This document shows, one piece after another, positions 1 to 8,836 of a stretch of 64,000 nucleotides of DNA; the stretch's first letter is position 1, and each line of letters opens with the position of its first letter. Location: NCBI GenBank assembly GCA_012798135.1, contig JAAZNU010000037.1, positions 1 to 64,000 of the forward strand, given 5' to 3'. This DNA comes from Veillonellaceae bacterium. GTDB lineage: Bacteria > Bacillota_C > Negativicutes > UBA1444. Under the pieces are notes generated by a model. That model was not told the origin of the DNA. It made no database searches and saw only the letters and a program-made list of their open reading frames with translations. A program made the position numbers and the translations under genes.

Positions 1-229
1 GGTAAAGTGTATTTTCATCAGAATCACCCCTGAGGTGAAAGTCTAAGATGACTGACAAACCCTTGTCATCCCCTGTATTTATTCGACTTTCAGCCTTGTG
101 ATTCCTTGAAATTTGTCAATTTGATCACGGATTCAGGTATAAATTAATTCGGAACGCCTGCCGAAAATCCTTCTCCCAGCTGTAAAAAAGTTTGAACCCC
201 TTACTTTTGGGGAGAGCGATCGATCTTTC
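1..229. other. Intergenic region left of the sigma54 regulator
   Basis: No complete gene is visible. On the minus strand an AGGGGTG ribosome-binding-like stretch lies six bases before an ATG at 16-18, so the first six codons of a further minus-strand gene may be present before the window edge; this is too short to identify. A short inverted repeat (TGACAA-ACCC-TTGTCA, 53-68) could be an operator for that gene. Just after the regulator stop, 183-206 holds a weak CCCC/GGGG hairpin followed by a T-run on the minus strand, a poor terminator candidate. Confidence 0.35.
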
Positions 230-1801
230 TCATTTATCGTCCGCATCAACCGGAAAAGTGATGCCATACTTCTTCATTTTTTTTAATGCCGCTGTATGCG
301 AAATTCCCAACGCCGCCCCCAGTTTTCGTGAAGAATGATGTTGACGTACGGCATGCAACAAAGTTTCCCGTTCCGTCTCCGCCACCGCATCATCGAGGCG
401 GAAAACGGCAGTACTGTCAACTGCCGGCGAAATTGGCTCCGCAACTCCCTGCACCAATACGTGATTCGACAAAATGACCGGACCATCCACCAGATTCACG
501 GCACGTTCCACGACATTTTCCAATTCGCGGATATTGCCCGGCCAAGTATAGCGGATGAGTTTGGCCATGGCCACTTCTCCAACCGTCGGTGCGGGTTTCC
601 GCAGCCGGGCCGCAAACCGATGCAAAAACAAATCCGCCAACAGAGGAATATCTTCAGGGCGTTCTCGCAGCGGCGGCAAAAACAAGGGGATGACATTCAA
701 CCGATAATATAAGTCCTCCCGAAACAATCCACGAGCCATCATGTCTTCCAGGTTACGATGCGTTGCCGCCATCAGGCGGACATTTACATTGATTTCTTTC
801 GTACCGCCGACGCGGCGCACCTTACCATCCTGCAATACTCGCAACAACTTAGCCTGCAAGGGAATCGACAACTCGGCTACTTCATCCAATAGGATCGTGC
901 CGCCGTCGGCAAATTCAAACAGGCCTTTTTTGCCGCCTTTGGCGGCACCGGAGAAAGCGCCTTCCTCGTAACCGAACAATTCGCTCTCCAATAAATGGTC
1001 GGGAATCGCCGCGCAGTTGATCGGCACGAACATGCGATGCGCGCGCGGGGACGCCTCATGAATCGCCCGGGCGAACATTTCCTTGCCGGTCCCGGTCTCT
1101 CCCCGCAACAGCACCGTTGAATCGCCACGAGCAATCGTTTTGGCCATGGCAATCACCCGTTTCATGGAGGTGCTTTCGTGCAAAATCCTTTCAAACGCCG
1201 CCGGCATTTGTCCGGTTACCGACTGAACCAGTTCACGAACTTCGCTGATATCTTTTAAAACGGAGACTGCGCCGATAATCCGCCCGCACGGATCAAAGAT
1301 GGGCCTTCCGCTGGCCAGATAATGGCTCTTGGTTTCATCCAGCACTATTTCCCGGTTATTATAGGAAAGGCCCGTTTTCAGAGTATCCAGCAGTGGCATG
1401 TCCGCCGGCAGGCAGGCGGTTAAAGACCTTCCCACGATTCGTTCCCGCGGCAAATGCAAAATAGTCTCCGCCGCCGGATTGTATTGGGTCACAATTTCCT
1501 CGGCGTCGATTGCTACGATGCCGTCGCTGACCGCCGACATTACGGCCTTTAATTGCTCGGTGCGGACCTGGTGCGGCATCAGGTCGATAGGGGTCACAGC
1601 CAAAATCTGCGGGATGGACAGAAGAGCCGACATCACCTCCCGGCATACCGCTTCCGGCATGGCTTCCAGCTCCAGGTAAGTGACATTCGGCTCGACTTCC
1701 ATCGAAACAATATTGATTTGACGAGTCACGAGCGTGTGGGAAATATCCAATACCAATCCCACACGGTCGACATTGGGCAGCTTTAAGCGAATTGTTTCCA
1801 T
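230..1801 (-). CDS. TyrR-like sigma54-dependent transcriptional activator (ACT-PAS-AAA+-HTH)
   Basis: Bacterial enhancer-binding protein, 523 aa. An N-terminal ACT-like domain (about 1-75) fits amino-acid sensing, followed by a PAS domain (about 80-190). The AAA+ sigma54-interaction module has Walker A GETGTGKE, the sigma54 contact loop written GAFSGA instead of GAFTGA, and Walker B ILLDE. The C-terminus is a TyrR-type helix-turn-helix (about 475-515, with SRKLGAALGISH). It lies 43 bases after alanine dehydrogenase on the same strand, so the two are probably co-transcribed from the sigma54 promoter at 3011-3027. That suggests it activates ald in response to an amino acid and also regulates itself. 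The domain order is clear; the ligand (alanine or another amino acid) is inferred. Confidence 0.93.
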   Translation of the reverse strand: METIRLKLPNVDRVGLVLDISHTLVTRQINIVSMEVEPNVTYLELEAMPEAVCREVMSALLSIPQILAVTPIDLMPHQVRTEQLKAVMSAVSDGIVAIDAEEIVTQYNPAAETILHLPRERIVGRSLTACLPADMPLLDTLKTGLSYNNREIVLDETKSHYLASGRPIFDPCGRIIGAVSVLKDISEVRELVQSVTGQMPAAFERILHESTSMKRVIAMAKTIARGDSTVLLRGETGTGKEMFARAIHEASPRAHRMFVPINCAAIPDHLLESELFGYEEGAFSGAAKGGKKGLFEFADGGTILLDEVAELSIPLQAKLLRVLQDGKVRRVGGTKEINVNVRLMAATHRNLEDMMARGLFREDLYYRLNVIPLFLPPLRERPEDIPLLADLFLHRFAARLRKPAPTVGEVAMAKLIRYTWPGNIRELENVVERAVNLVDGPVILSNHVLVQGVAEPISPAVDSTAVFRLDDAVAETERETLLHAVRQHHSSRKLGAALGISHTAALKKMKKYGITFPVDADDK

Positions 1802-1844
1802 GTACGCGCGCCTCCTCTAAATAGCGGGCGGCACGCATTTTTCC

Positions 1845-2960
1845 CTACAGCAAGCTTGCCAGCGAAGTGTAAGGAAGCTTCAACGCCTCAGCCACCGCCT
1901 GATAGGTCAACTGGCCCTCCGTGACATTGATTCCCTTGGCGAATCCAGGATTTTCCCTGGCCATCGTCTGCCAGCCGCGGCCGGCAATTTGCAAAGCATA
2001 CTGGATAGTCACATTGGTCAAAGCCAGGGTTGAGGTCCTCGCCACCGCGCCGGGCATATTTGCAACCGCGTAGTGGATGACGCCATGTTTCGTAAAAGTC
2101 GGATTGCTATGGGTCGTGACATGATCGGAGGTTTCCACGCAACCGCCTTGGTCGATCGCCACATCCACGATAACGGAGCCCGGCTCCATGGCCTGGACCA
2201 TTTTTTCCGTCACCAGTTTGGGAGCTTTGGCACCATGAATCAGCACCGCGCCGATCACGAGGTCAGCTTCCCGGGTGCAGGCCGCAATGTTGTAGCGGTT
2301 GGATATCACAGTTGCCACCTGACCCATGAACAAATCATCCAACTGCCGCAACCGCTCCGCCGAACTGTCGATGACCGTTACCCGCGCTCCCATGCCATGC
2401 GCGATGCGGGCAGCGTTCGTCCCGACAATTCCGCCGCCGACTACGACTACACGGCCAGCCGCGACCCCGGGAACGCCACCCAACAGAACCCCTTTGCCGC
2501 CTTCATGTTTTTCCAGAAAATGCGCGCCGACTTGCGTCGCCATCCGGCCGGCGATTTCACTCATCGGAACCAACAGCGGCAAACTCCGATTAGGCGCTTC
2601 GATCGTTTCGTAGGCGATTCCGGTCACTTTTGCCTTCAGCAGCGCAGCCGTCAGCTCCGGCTCCGGCGCCAGATGCAAATACGTAAACAAAATCTGACCG
2701 GCATGAAACAACCCATACTCCGGCGGCAGCGGTTCCTTCACTTTCATGATCATTTCCGCCATGTTGAAAAGTTTCTGCTTATCGTGGATGATTTCCGCAC
2801 CGGCATTTGCATACGCCTCGTCGGCAAACCCGCTGCCAAGTCCGGCGCCAGCCTCAACCAGCACTTTGTGTCCGGCATTATGCAATTCTTCCGTTCCCGC
2901 CGGAGTCAAAGCCACCCGGTTTTCGTTGTTCTTGATTTCTTTCGCCACACCGATAATCAT
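1845..2960 (-). CDS. ald: Alanine dehydrogenase
   Basis: NAD-dependent L-alanine dehydrogenase (L-alanine + NAD+ + water to pyruvate + ammonium), 371 aa, the usual family length. The N-terminus [20 protein letters not shown] is the classic opening. The pyruvate-binding lysine lies in [12 protein letters not shown] and the catalytic histidine in FTYLHLAPE. The Rossmann glycine motif is [14 protein letters not shown]. An open frame extends 25 codons further upstream, but the ATG at 2960 has a GGAGG site eight bases before it, and the upstream extension would run through the sigma54 promoter. The enzyme probably serves amino-acid catabolism, with the downstream TyrR-like activator controlling it. 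Confidence 0.97.
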   Translation of the reverse strand: MIIGVAKEIKNNENRVALTPAGTEELHNAGHKVLVEAGAGLGSGFADEAYANAGAEIIHDKQKLFNMAEMIMKVKEPLPPEYGLFHAGQILFTYLHLAPEPELTAALLKAKVTGIAYETIEAPNRSLPLLVPMSEIAGRMATQVGAHFLEKHEGGKGVLLGGVPGVAAGRVVVVGGGIVGTNAARIAHGMGARVTVIDSSAERLRQLDDLFMGQVATVISNRYNIAACTREADLVIGAVLIHGAKAPKLVTEKMVQAMEPGSVIVDVAIDQGGCVETSDHVTTHSNPTFTKHGVIHYAVANMPGAVARTSTLALTNVTIQYALQIAGRGWQTMARENPGFAKGINVTEGQLTYQAVAEALKLPYTSLASLL

Positions 2961-3010
2961 GTTTATTGCCTCCATTTTCTCAACGCTTGGTATTCTACGT
3001 CTAAAACGGT

Positions 3011-3027
3011 TGCAATAATCATGCCAA
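3011..3027 (-). promoter_or_regulatory. Sigma54 (RpoN) -24/-12 promoter for ald
   Basis: The minus strand reads TTGGCATGATTATTGCA, matching the RpoN consensus TTGGCAC-N5-TTGCA at every fixed base except one (T for C at the seventh position), with exact GG-to-GC spacing. The predicted start is near 3000, giving a leader of about 40 bases before the ald ATG. The only sigma54 activator in the window is encoded just downstream, so promoter and activator support each other. Confidence 0.88.
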
Positions 3028-3189
3028 TGTTGCAATCAACGGCAAAATACCACTAAAATATTTTGCACCTCGTTCAGGGCTGGCGGATATACCGGCAATG
3101 CGTCGACGGGAAACAGTTTTTCAGGTTACCTCTACCAAAATCCGGCCCTAGACATTCCAATCCCGGCCCAGCCGACTCCTGGCAATGAT

Positions 3190-3239
3190 CAGTTTGTAAA
3201 TGTAAGATTACATTTTTGTAATCTTACATTTACAAACTG
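3190..3239. repeat. Perfect 23-bp inverted repeat upstream of the ald promoter
   Basis: Arms 3190-3212 and 3217-3239 are exact reverse complements separated by TTTT. Each arm holds TGTAAA and TGTAA-N2-TTACA sub-palindromes, resembling the TyrR box TGTAAA-N6-TTTACA. No T-run follows on either strand and the stem is AT-rich, so it does not look like a terminator. It sits roughly 190-240 bases upstream of the predicted sigma54 start, a workable distance for an enhancer. The most likely role is the binding site of the TyrR-like activator. Confidence 0.7.
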
Positions 3240-3265
3240 TATTCTATAGTTTCCACGCTGATTAC

Positions 3266-3298
3266 AAAAAATCCTTCTCTCACATATGAAAGAAGGAT
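3266..3298 (-). terminator. Rho-independent terminator after the EAL-HDOD gene
   Basis: On the minus strand an ATCCTTCT...AGAAGGAT hairpin (8 bp, one mismatch, then 3 more bp) is followed directly by a run of T. It starts nine bases after the stop codon of the EAL-HDOD gene, and so closes the 7519-3307 unit. Confidence 0.8.
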
Positions 3299-3306
3299 AT
3301 CGTTTT

Positions 3307-4593
3307 CTATCCCAACAATGCAAACAGCCCCTGGGCCCAGTTGACCGACTGACGGTATAATTCCGCTACATCCTTGTCGTCAATGCCCAACAATTTCGCT
3401 GCTCGGGAAAAATCGGCCCACTCCGCCTTCTCATAATGTCTGGCCATCGTATGCAACCGGCCCAGATCATTGTCGCCTGTCAACAAGGCCGTTACAATCT
3501 CGTCATCTAAAGGCAACTCGCGTAGGATGTCGATCATCGGCCGATCCAGCATTGCATCCACCAGTGAAAACAAGCCCACCAAGAAACTCTGGTCGCTTTT
3601 CTTCGTCCAGCCGAGCTGAAAGGCCAGCAATTCGCCGAATCGTGCCCGGCTCAGGGACAGAACCACCAGTTCGTCCGGCTTGTCCTGCGCCATGTTCTGC
3701 AGAGCCAGCAAGGAAATCCATTTCAAAATTTCTTTGCGCCCCAACAGCACCAACGCTTGCTTGACAGATGAAACCTTGTTGCGAAGACCAAAGAACGCCG
3801 AATTGATGAACTTCAGCATTTTGAACGACAGGGCGACGTCGCGGCGCAAAATTTGTTCCAGCTTGTCGAAATCCACATCGACGCGGCTGGCTTCCCGCAA
3901 CATATTCAAATAATTGACCGTGTATCCGGGGATGTCCCGGCCGGAAAACACTTCCGGTCTGCCAAAGAAATACCCCTGAAAGAATCGGTACCCGAGTTCC
4001 TTGGCCTGTTTAAAATCATAATAGGTTTCAATTTTCTCCGCCAGCAGCGCAACTTTGGTTCCCGCCAGCTTCAGGGCAATATTTCGCCGTTCGGGATCCT
4101 TGGTTTTCAAAAAATCGACTTTCACCATATCCGCCACTTGCACCAAAGTCTCGGATTGCTGACGGAAGACAAAATCATCGACGACGACCCAGTATCCCTG
4201 CTCCTTCAAGTGTTTACAGGCGGCCACCGCCGCCGCATCCACTTCCCCGTTTTCCGATATTTCCACCGCCAGCGTTTGCGGAGGCAACATCGTCATCATT
4301 TCGTGCCTGAGAAAACGCGGGGAAAAATTAATGAAGGCCTTTTTCCCGACCGTCAAGTCATCGACCACTTTCAGAAAAAAGCTGCTGTTGATTACATCCG
4401 CCGTCGCCTGGTCGGCATCCATGCCCGGAAAAAAATCATCTTCCCCATTCCGGAACAAAAGTTCATAACCGATTACCTGTTTTTCGGCATCAAAAATGGG
4501 TTGACGCGCAACATGAACTTCCACAGCCGATCCCTCCCGAGATTTGTCCTGCAGTACTTCCATTTTTTGAACTGTTCGACCTTGCGTCGGCAA
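3307..4593 (-). CDS. EAL-HDOD signalling protein (YuxH/CdgJ type)
   Basis: 428 aa protein with an N-terminal EAL-like domain (about 25-225) and a C-terminal HDOD domain (about 230-425). The EAL half keeps several signature residues: E in YELLFRN, N in FINFSP, DD in VVDDF, K in MVKVDF, E in LAEKIE and QGY. The glycine-rich loop after DDF is replaced (DDFVFRQ rather than DDFGTG), so phosphodiesterase activity is doubtful and c-di-GMP binding is at least as likely. Family members affect motility and biofilm. The start is uncertain: the TTG at 4593 has GAGGAG only one base away, while the ATG at 4563 has a weaker site. It is the last gene of a four-gene minus-strand unit. Confidence 0.9.
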   Translation of the reverse strand: MPTQGRTVQKMEVLQDKSREGSAVEVHVARQPIFDAEKQVIGYELLFRNGEDDFFPGMDADQATADVINSSFFLKVVDDLTVGKKAFINFSPRFLRHEMMTMLPPQTLAVEISENGEVDAAAVAACKHLKEQGYWVVVDDFVFRQQSETLVQVADMVKVDFLKTKDPERRNIALKLAGTKVALLAEKIETYYDFKQAKELGYRFFQGYFFGRPEVFSGRDIPGYTVNYLNMLREASRVDVDFDKLEQILRRDVALSFKMLKFINSAFFGLRNKVSSVKQALVLLGRKEILKWISLLALQNMAQDKPDELVVLSLSRARFGELLAFQLGWTKKSDQSFLVGLFSLVDAMLDRPMIDILRELPLDDEIVTALLTGDNDLGRLHTMARHYEKAEWADFSRAAKLLGIDDKDVAELYRQSVNWAQGLFALLG

Positions 4594-4649
4594 TCTCCTC
4601 TTTTCCAGAACCGTGACCGGATTGTTGCGCCAAAGATTCGAACCGACTG

Positions 4650-5822
4650 CTAGCGCCCGCTCAGCAGTTTAAGCACCGAGCGAATCAAGATTTCGACCCC
4701 GGCCGTCAAAACCGACTCATCCAGGTCAAACTGCGGATGATGATGCGGAAACGCCCGGACCGGATCATCCTGGCCGATGCCTAAGAATAGAAACATCCCC
4801 GGCGCTTGTTGTAGAAAATAGGCAAAGTCTTCCCCGCCCATTGACGGAGGAATCTCTCGAACCCGGCCTGCTCCGACCGTTTCTGCGGCGGCCTCGGCCA
4901 CAATGGTCGCCACGCCGGCATGATTGACAACAGGCGGATGTCCCAGCAGTTTGTCCACGGTACACGTCGCCCCCGCCGCCCGACAAATCCCTTCGCAGGT
5001 TGAAGTTAAACGATCCCAGACCCGAGTCCTGACCTGCTCGTTGAACGAACGAATCGTCCCTTTGATGATAGCGACCTCTGGAGTAACATTAAACACTTCG
5101 CCGGAACGAAACATTCCGGGCGATATCACTGCAGATTCCAGCGGATCCAACGAGCGTCCGACAATAGTATTCAACGCGCAAACAATCTGAGCCCCGGTGG
5201 AAAGCGCGCAAACCGTGTCCTGAGGCATAGAACCGTGTCCGCCCGTTCCTTTCACCGTGATGGTGAACTCGTCGGGGGCAGCCATCAACACTCCATGGGA
5301 TATTCCAGCCACCCTCGACGCCAGCGGCTGCCAAAGGTGAATTCCCAAAACGTGATCCACGCCGTCCATGGCACCGTCCCGGATCATCGCCAACGCCCCG
5401 CTGGGGAACCGCTCTTCTGACGGCTGGAACAGGAAACGGACGGTTCCGTTAAGCTCGCTGCGCATTTGCGCCAAAGCGTTAGCCACACCGAGCAGCATCG
5501 CCATGTGTCCGTCATGGCCGCAGGCATGGCAGACTCCCTCGACCCGTGATCGATAGGGAACATCTTTTCCGTCCGGAATCGGCAAGGCATCCATATCCGC
5601 CCGTAAAGCCACCATTTTTCCGGGTACCGAGCCGACTAAATCCGCGACAACTCCGGTTCCGGCGATCCGCCGGGGGATCAGGCCGATTCTTTCGAGTTCG
5701 GTTGTAATCGTGCGTTGCGTCCGAATCTCTTCGCCGCCCAGTTCCGGGCACATGTGAAAATTCCGCCGCATCGCCACAACATAATCATTCTGGCCGCGGG
5801 CCGCCTCAGCCAAGGATATCAT
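4650..5822 (-). CDS. M20 family amidohydrolase (M20D, hippurate/N-acyl-amino-acid hydrolase-like)
   Basis: Cytoplasmic metal-dependent hydrolase, about 390 aa, normal for M20D. Metal and catalytic motifs are present: CPELGGEE near the N-terminus, RADMDALP, CHACGHDGHMAMLLG with the metal-binding Cys and His, PSEE, GGHGSMP, GGEDFAYF, and HHPQFDLDE near the C-terminus. Likely substrates are N-acyl amino acids or related amides; the exact one cannot be read. The ATG at 5822 has GAGGTG three bases before it, and a GTG at 5828 is possible. Either start nearly touches the stop of the receiver-HDOD gene, so the two are translationally coupled. Confidence 0.92.
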   Translation of the reverse strand: MISLAEAARGQNDYVVAMRRNFHMCPELGGEEIRTQRTITTELERIGLIPRRIAGTGVVADLVGSVPGKMVALRADMDALPIPDGKDVPYRSRVEGVCHACGHDGHMAMLLGVANALAQMRSELNGTVRFLFQPSEERFPSGALAMIRDGAMDGVDHVLGIHLWQPLASRVAGISHGVLMAAPDEFTITVKGTGGHGSMPQDTVCALSTGAQIVCALNTIVGRSLDPLESAVISPGMFRSGEVFNVTPEVAIIKGTIRSFNEQVRTRVWDRLTSTCEGICRAAGATCTVDKLLGHPPVVNHAGVATIVAEAAAETVGAGRVREIPPSMGGEDFAYFLQQAPGMFLFLGIGQDDPVRAFPHHHPQFDLDESVLTAGVEILIRSVLKLLSGR

Positions 5823-5829
5823 GCGCACC

Positions 5830-7014
5830 TCAATTCACAACACCGTCAGCATTCAGCAGCCATTCGGCGCAGGAATGCTCATCCGTTCCCAGAATAGCAA
5901 ATGCCCCTTCTTGCAGTTTGGGCAATGTCAAAGCCTTTTTTTGCTTCCAGGCAAAATAATCGGCGATATGAACGGCCGCCACCACTTCCCTGTGAATGAT
6001 CGCATCGTTCAACGGGTCATGATGAAACATCGCCGCTTCTACGATTGGATGCGGCAAACTCCACCAATTCAACAAAAATCCGCCCACTTCGTCATGGGAA
6101 ATTCCCATCAGGCTACGCTCCGTATCCCGAAACGTGGTCCCCTGGTTCTGAAAAACCGAGCGATATACGCCAGAGTATGGTTGCGTGTAGTCCTTGATCA
6201 ACAGGATTCGGCCGATATCGTGCAATAACCCCGCCGTGGCCTCGTTTTCCTTCATCTGACGCCCCAGGCAACGCTCAAACACCATATGCGCCAACCGGTT
6301 CACCCTGTCGGCATGATCCCACAGCACATCCTTGGAAAAAAATCCGCCGTGCAAGCCGTCCAATTGCTTCAAAACCGAAAGACCCAGCACGATTGTCTTT
6401 AAATTGGTCAATCCCATATAAACTATAGCTTGACGGACTGATCCCGTACTCATGTTATAATAGACCGAATTGGCGACTTGCAACAGTTTTGCGGCGATCG
6501 TCTGATCATGCTCCACCAGTTGGGCAATCTCATCCAAACCGGCCTCACGTTCGACCATTGCGCACAGCCGCCCGTACATGTCCGGCATTGTCGGCAGATC
6601 CCGCAGGTTGTTGAACACTTCCAGCAATTGCCGCCGGGAAAACAGTTCCCCCAACTGCAGCAGTTTTTCCACTTCCCGGATCAGCAACTCATTGTCCCAG
6701 GGTTTCAGTATATACATGCGGGCCGAGCCATCCCGCAGACAACCGATTACGTCCTTGCCTTCGGCAAAGCCGCTAAGAATGGCGCGCATGGTGGTTGGCC
6801 TAAGTGCACGAACCTGTTTCAGAAATTCGTGACCGTTCATTCCCGGCATACGCATATCGCTGATCACCAGATCAACCTGTTCCTGCGCCAGTATCTCCAG
6901 GCCGCGCGCACCATTGTCGGCCGTAAACACCTGATAGCCAAGCGGCGAAAAAATCCTTTGCAAGGCTTTTAGGATGTTTGCTTCATCATCCACCAACAAT
7001 AACGTTTTGCTCAA
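5830..7014 (-). CDS. Response regulator with receiver and HDOD output domain
   Basis: About 394 aa. The receiver domain (about 5-120) has acidic residues in LLVDDE, the phospho-acceptor Asp in VISDMRMPG and the conserved Lys in YILKPWD. The C-terminal HDOD domain (about 140-370) keeps an HD dipeptide (GLLHDIGRIL). No start ATG fits. A TTG at 7014 lies nine bases after GGGAG, with another TTG at 7023. It overlaps the start region of no other gene, but its leader runs into the 3' end of the YbjN-like gene. No partner kinase is adjacent. It probably belongs to the same signalling output as the EAL-HDOD protein in this unit. Confidence 0.9.
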   Translation of the reverse strand: MSKTLLLVDDEANILKALQRIFSPLGYQVFTADNGARGLEILAQEQVDLVISDMRMPGMNGHEFLKQVRALRPTTMRAILSGFAEGKDVIGCLRDGSARMYILKPWDNELLIREVEKLLQLGELFSRRQLLEVFNNLRDLPTMPDMYGRLCAMVEREAGLDEIAQLVEHDQTIAAKLLQVANSVYYNMSTGSVRQAIVYMGLTNLKTIVLGLSVLKQLDGLHGGFFSKDVLWDHADRVNRLAHMVFERCLGRQMKENEATAGLLHDIGRILLIKDYTQPYSGVYRSVFQNQGTTFRDTERSLMGISHDEVGGFLLNWWSLPHPIVEAAMFHHDPLNDAIIHREVVAAVHIADYFAWKQKKALTLPKLQEGAFAILGTDEHSCAEWLLNADGVVN

Positions 7015-7045
7015 CTCATTCAACTCCCACCCACCGCAGTCCGTG

Positions 7046-7519
7046 TCAATTCCGGCTCGACGGGTCCGGCCGCTCAATCCGCGCTACCGCTTCCACCGGA
7101 GCAACCCCTGCATACATCACATCCGCAAAAGAGGGAAAATAGCGATCCGTCGTCGAAATATTTACGGCGATCAATGTTTCTGCCATGCGCGGCGTCAAAT
7201 CGCCGCCTTCGATGTCAATACTGGTTTTATAGCGAATTTCGCCATCGTTCATATCCAGTTCGAAGTTACCGATGTTCAGCCCATAATTGATGCGAGCCAA
7301 CAATTCGGCGACCAGCGGGCGCTGCGCTTCCGGAACGCGAACGGGAATGATACTGTAAAAGACAAACACTTCATGGGCTTCATTGACACGGCCAAAGCAA
7401 TCATACCGGGCGTTCTGTCCGGTAAAACTCAGTCGGACGGCCGTTTCACCTGGAATTTCCTCATATCGCCAATTATCCTCCTGCAAAAAGGCCAGCACCG
7501 ATTCATACACCCGTCCCAC
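7046..7519 (-). CDS. YbjN domain-containing protein
   Basis: 157 aa soluble protein with a YbjN-type fold (type III secretion chaperone-like superfamily): an N-terminal helix, then LSFTGQNARYDCFGRVNE and a VFVFYSIIPVRVP strand, and helical LLARINYGLNIGNFELD. Molecular function is unknown for the family; E. coli YbjN affects motility and stress gene expression. The GTG start at 7519 follows GGAGGAGGAAGG. It is the first gene of the unit that continues through the receiver-HDOD, M20 and EAL-HDOD genes. Confidence 0.85.
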   Translation of the reverse strand: MGRVYESVLAFLQEDNWRYEEIPGETAVRLSFTGQNARYDCFGRVNEAHEVFVFYSIIPVRVPEAQRPLVAELLARINYGLNIGNFELDMNDGEIRYKTSIDIEGGDLTPRMAETLIAVNISTTDRYFPSFADVMYAGVAPVEAVARIERPDPSSRN

Positions 7520-7705
7520 AGACCTTCCTCCTCCGCCGCGTCCAACGCCTCTCGCGTATCATTCTATCATTTCACTTTCCGGCCTGCAACGCACAAAGCG
7601 CTTTGCCGTCTCGTCTTTGATCATTGCGAATGACTACCTTTTATTCAGCAAACGATTATAATGGTATAGTATAAATTTACCGGGAAAGGGTATTGAAGAC
7701 TGCCC

Positions 7706-8836
7706 ATGAACAAAAAAATCCTGTTTATTATTTCAGACACCGGCGGTGGACATCGTAGCGCCGCCAAAGCCATTATTGAATCTTTGGCCGCTTCCGGCCA
7801 AAATGTGCAATGTGAAATGGTCGATTTGCTAAGGGCCAGTGGCCTGCCGGGAATCCGAAGCGCCCCGGAATTGTATGCTTTTTTTTCCGCCGGGCATATT
7901 TGGCTCCATAATTTTCTGTTTCGCCTGTCCAACAGTTCCCGCTTCATGGATTTCGCCTCCAATTTTCTGTATCGCTTTGCCCGGGGAAGGATCCGCCAAG
8001 TGGTAGAAAAATTCGACCCTGACCTGGTTGTTGTAATTCATCCCCTGGCAGTTCGCCCCATGTGCGCCTACCGGGATGAAACCCAGGCGTGCTGGCCGGT
8101 CGTTACCGTAGTCACCGACCTCGTGAGCGTTCATGCTTCCTGGCTTTCCAACCGAGCCGATCTTTATCTGCTGCCCACTGTCGAATCGCGGCAAGTCGCC
8201 GAACAGCATGGAATAAGCGCCGAAAAGCTACGATTGGTGGGCTTCCCTATCCATCCCCGTTTCTGCGTTCCGCCAATGGACCGTGTCGCTGCCCGGACCG
8301 CCCTTAACCTTCCCGCCGGCCAGTTTACCGTCCTGTTGACCAGTGGTGGCGCCGGTGGCGGTCAGTTGGCAAATCTGATCAACGAACTCGAACGGCATTG
8401 TCCTCATGTCTCCATATTGGCGGTCACCGGCCGCAACCAAACATTGTTCCGGAAATTGGCTTCCCGCGCGCCATTGCCGCCCAACACCCACGTCTTCGGG
8501 TTTGTTGACAACATGGAACAATTGATGGCAACCGCCGATCTGGTCATAACGAAAGCCGGGCCCGGCACCATTACGGAAGCCGCCGCGTTGCGCCGTCCGC
8601 TGCTCATCACCGGCGCCGTCGGCTTGCAGGAGGAAGGCAATATTCGCTTCGTACTTGCTGCTGGCATTGGCATATATGTCACCGGGCCGGCGTCAATTGC
8701 CGACGCGGTAGCGCGGCTGTCCACATCCGGCCCGCTCTTAAAAGAGCCGCCGGCCAATCAATCTTTTGCCGGCACTTCAGCAATCGCTGAAATATTGCTT
8801 TCTCTGCCCGCATTCAAACAAGGAGCGCATCAATAA
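7706..8836 (+). CDS. MGDG-synthase/UgtP-like glycosyltransferase (GT28)
   Basis: 376 aa, two-domain GT-B enzyme. The N-terminal MGDG-synthase domain begins ILFIISDTGGGHRSAAKAI, the acceptor/lipid side signature of diacylglycerol glycosyltransferases. The C-terminal GT28 nucleotide-sugar domain has LLTSGGAGGG and KAGPGTITEAAALRRPLLI. It probably transfers a hexose to diacylglycerol at the inner membrane, as UgtP does, though UDP-GlcNAc transfer to another lipid cannot be excluded. It begins a three-gene plus-strand unit; its stop shares one base with the start of the GGDEF-EAL gene, a coupling that hints at joint control of membrane composition and signalling. Confidence 0.9.
   Translation: MNKKILFIISDTGGGHRSAAKAIIESLAASGQNVQCEMVDLLRASGLPGIRSAPELYAFFSAGHIWLHNFLFRLSNSSRFMDFASNFLYRFARGRIRQVVEKFDPDLVVVIHPLAVRPMCAYRDETQACWPVVTVVTDLVSVHASWLSNRADLYLLPTVESRQVAEQHGISAEKLRLVGFPIHPRFCVPPMDRVAARTALNLPAGQFTVLLTSGGAGGGQLANLINELERHCPHVSILAVTGRNQTLFRKLASRAPLPPNTHVFGFVDNMEQLMATADLVITKAGPGTITEAAALRRPLLITGAVGLQEEGNIRFVLAAGIGIYVTGPASIADAVARLSTSGPLLKEPPANQSFAGTSAIAEILLSLPAFKQGAHQ

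Larger units (their letters stand above)
2961..3306. other. Regulatory intergenic region between ald and the EAL-HDOD gene
   Basis: No protein-coding gene. From left to right it contains the ald leader and ribosome-binding site, a sigma54-type promoter (3011-3027), about 160 bases without recognisable features, a perfect 23-bp inverted repeat (3190-3239) and the terminator of the EAL-HDOD gene (3266-3298). All of these act on the minus strand. Confidence 0.8.

Noticed and set aside
3190..3239. Terminator reading of the 23-bp inverted repeat
   Set aside because: No T-run on either strand and few GC pairs. A better terminator for the EAL-HDOD gene is present at 3266-3298.
7592..7607. CcpA cre-like palindrome (CAAAGCGCTTTG) between the divergent YbjN-like and glycosyltransferase genes
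   Set aside because: The ten central bases fit cre but the outer pairs do not, and Negativicute CcpA use is unproven here. Kept only as a weak possible operator.
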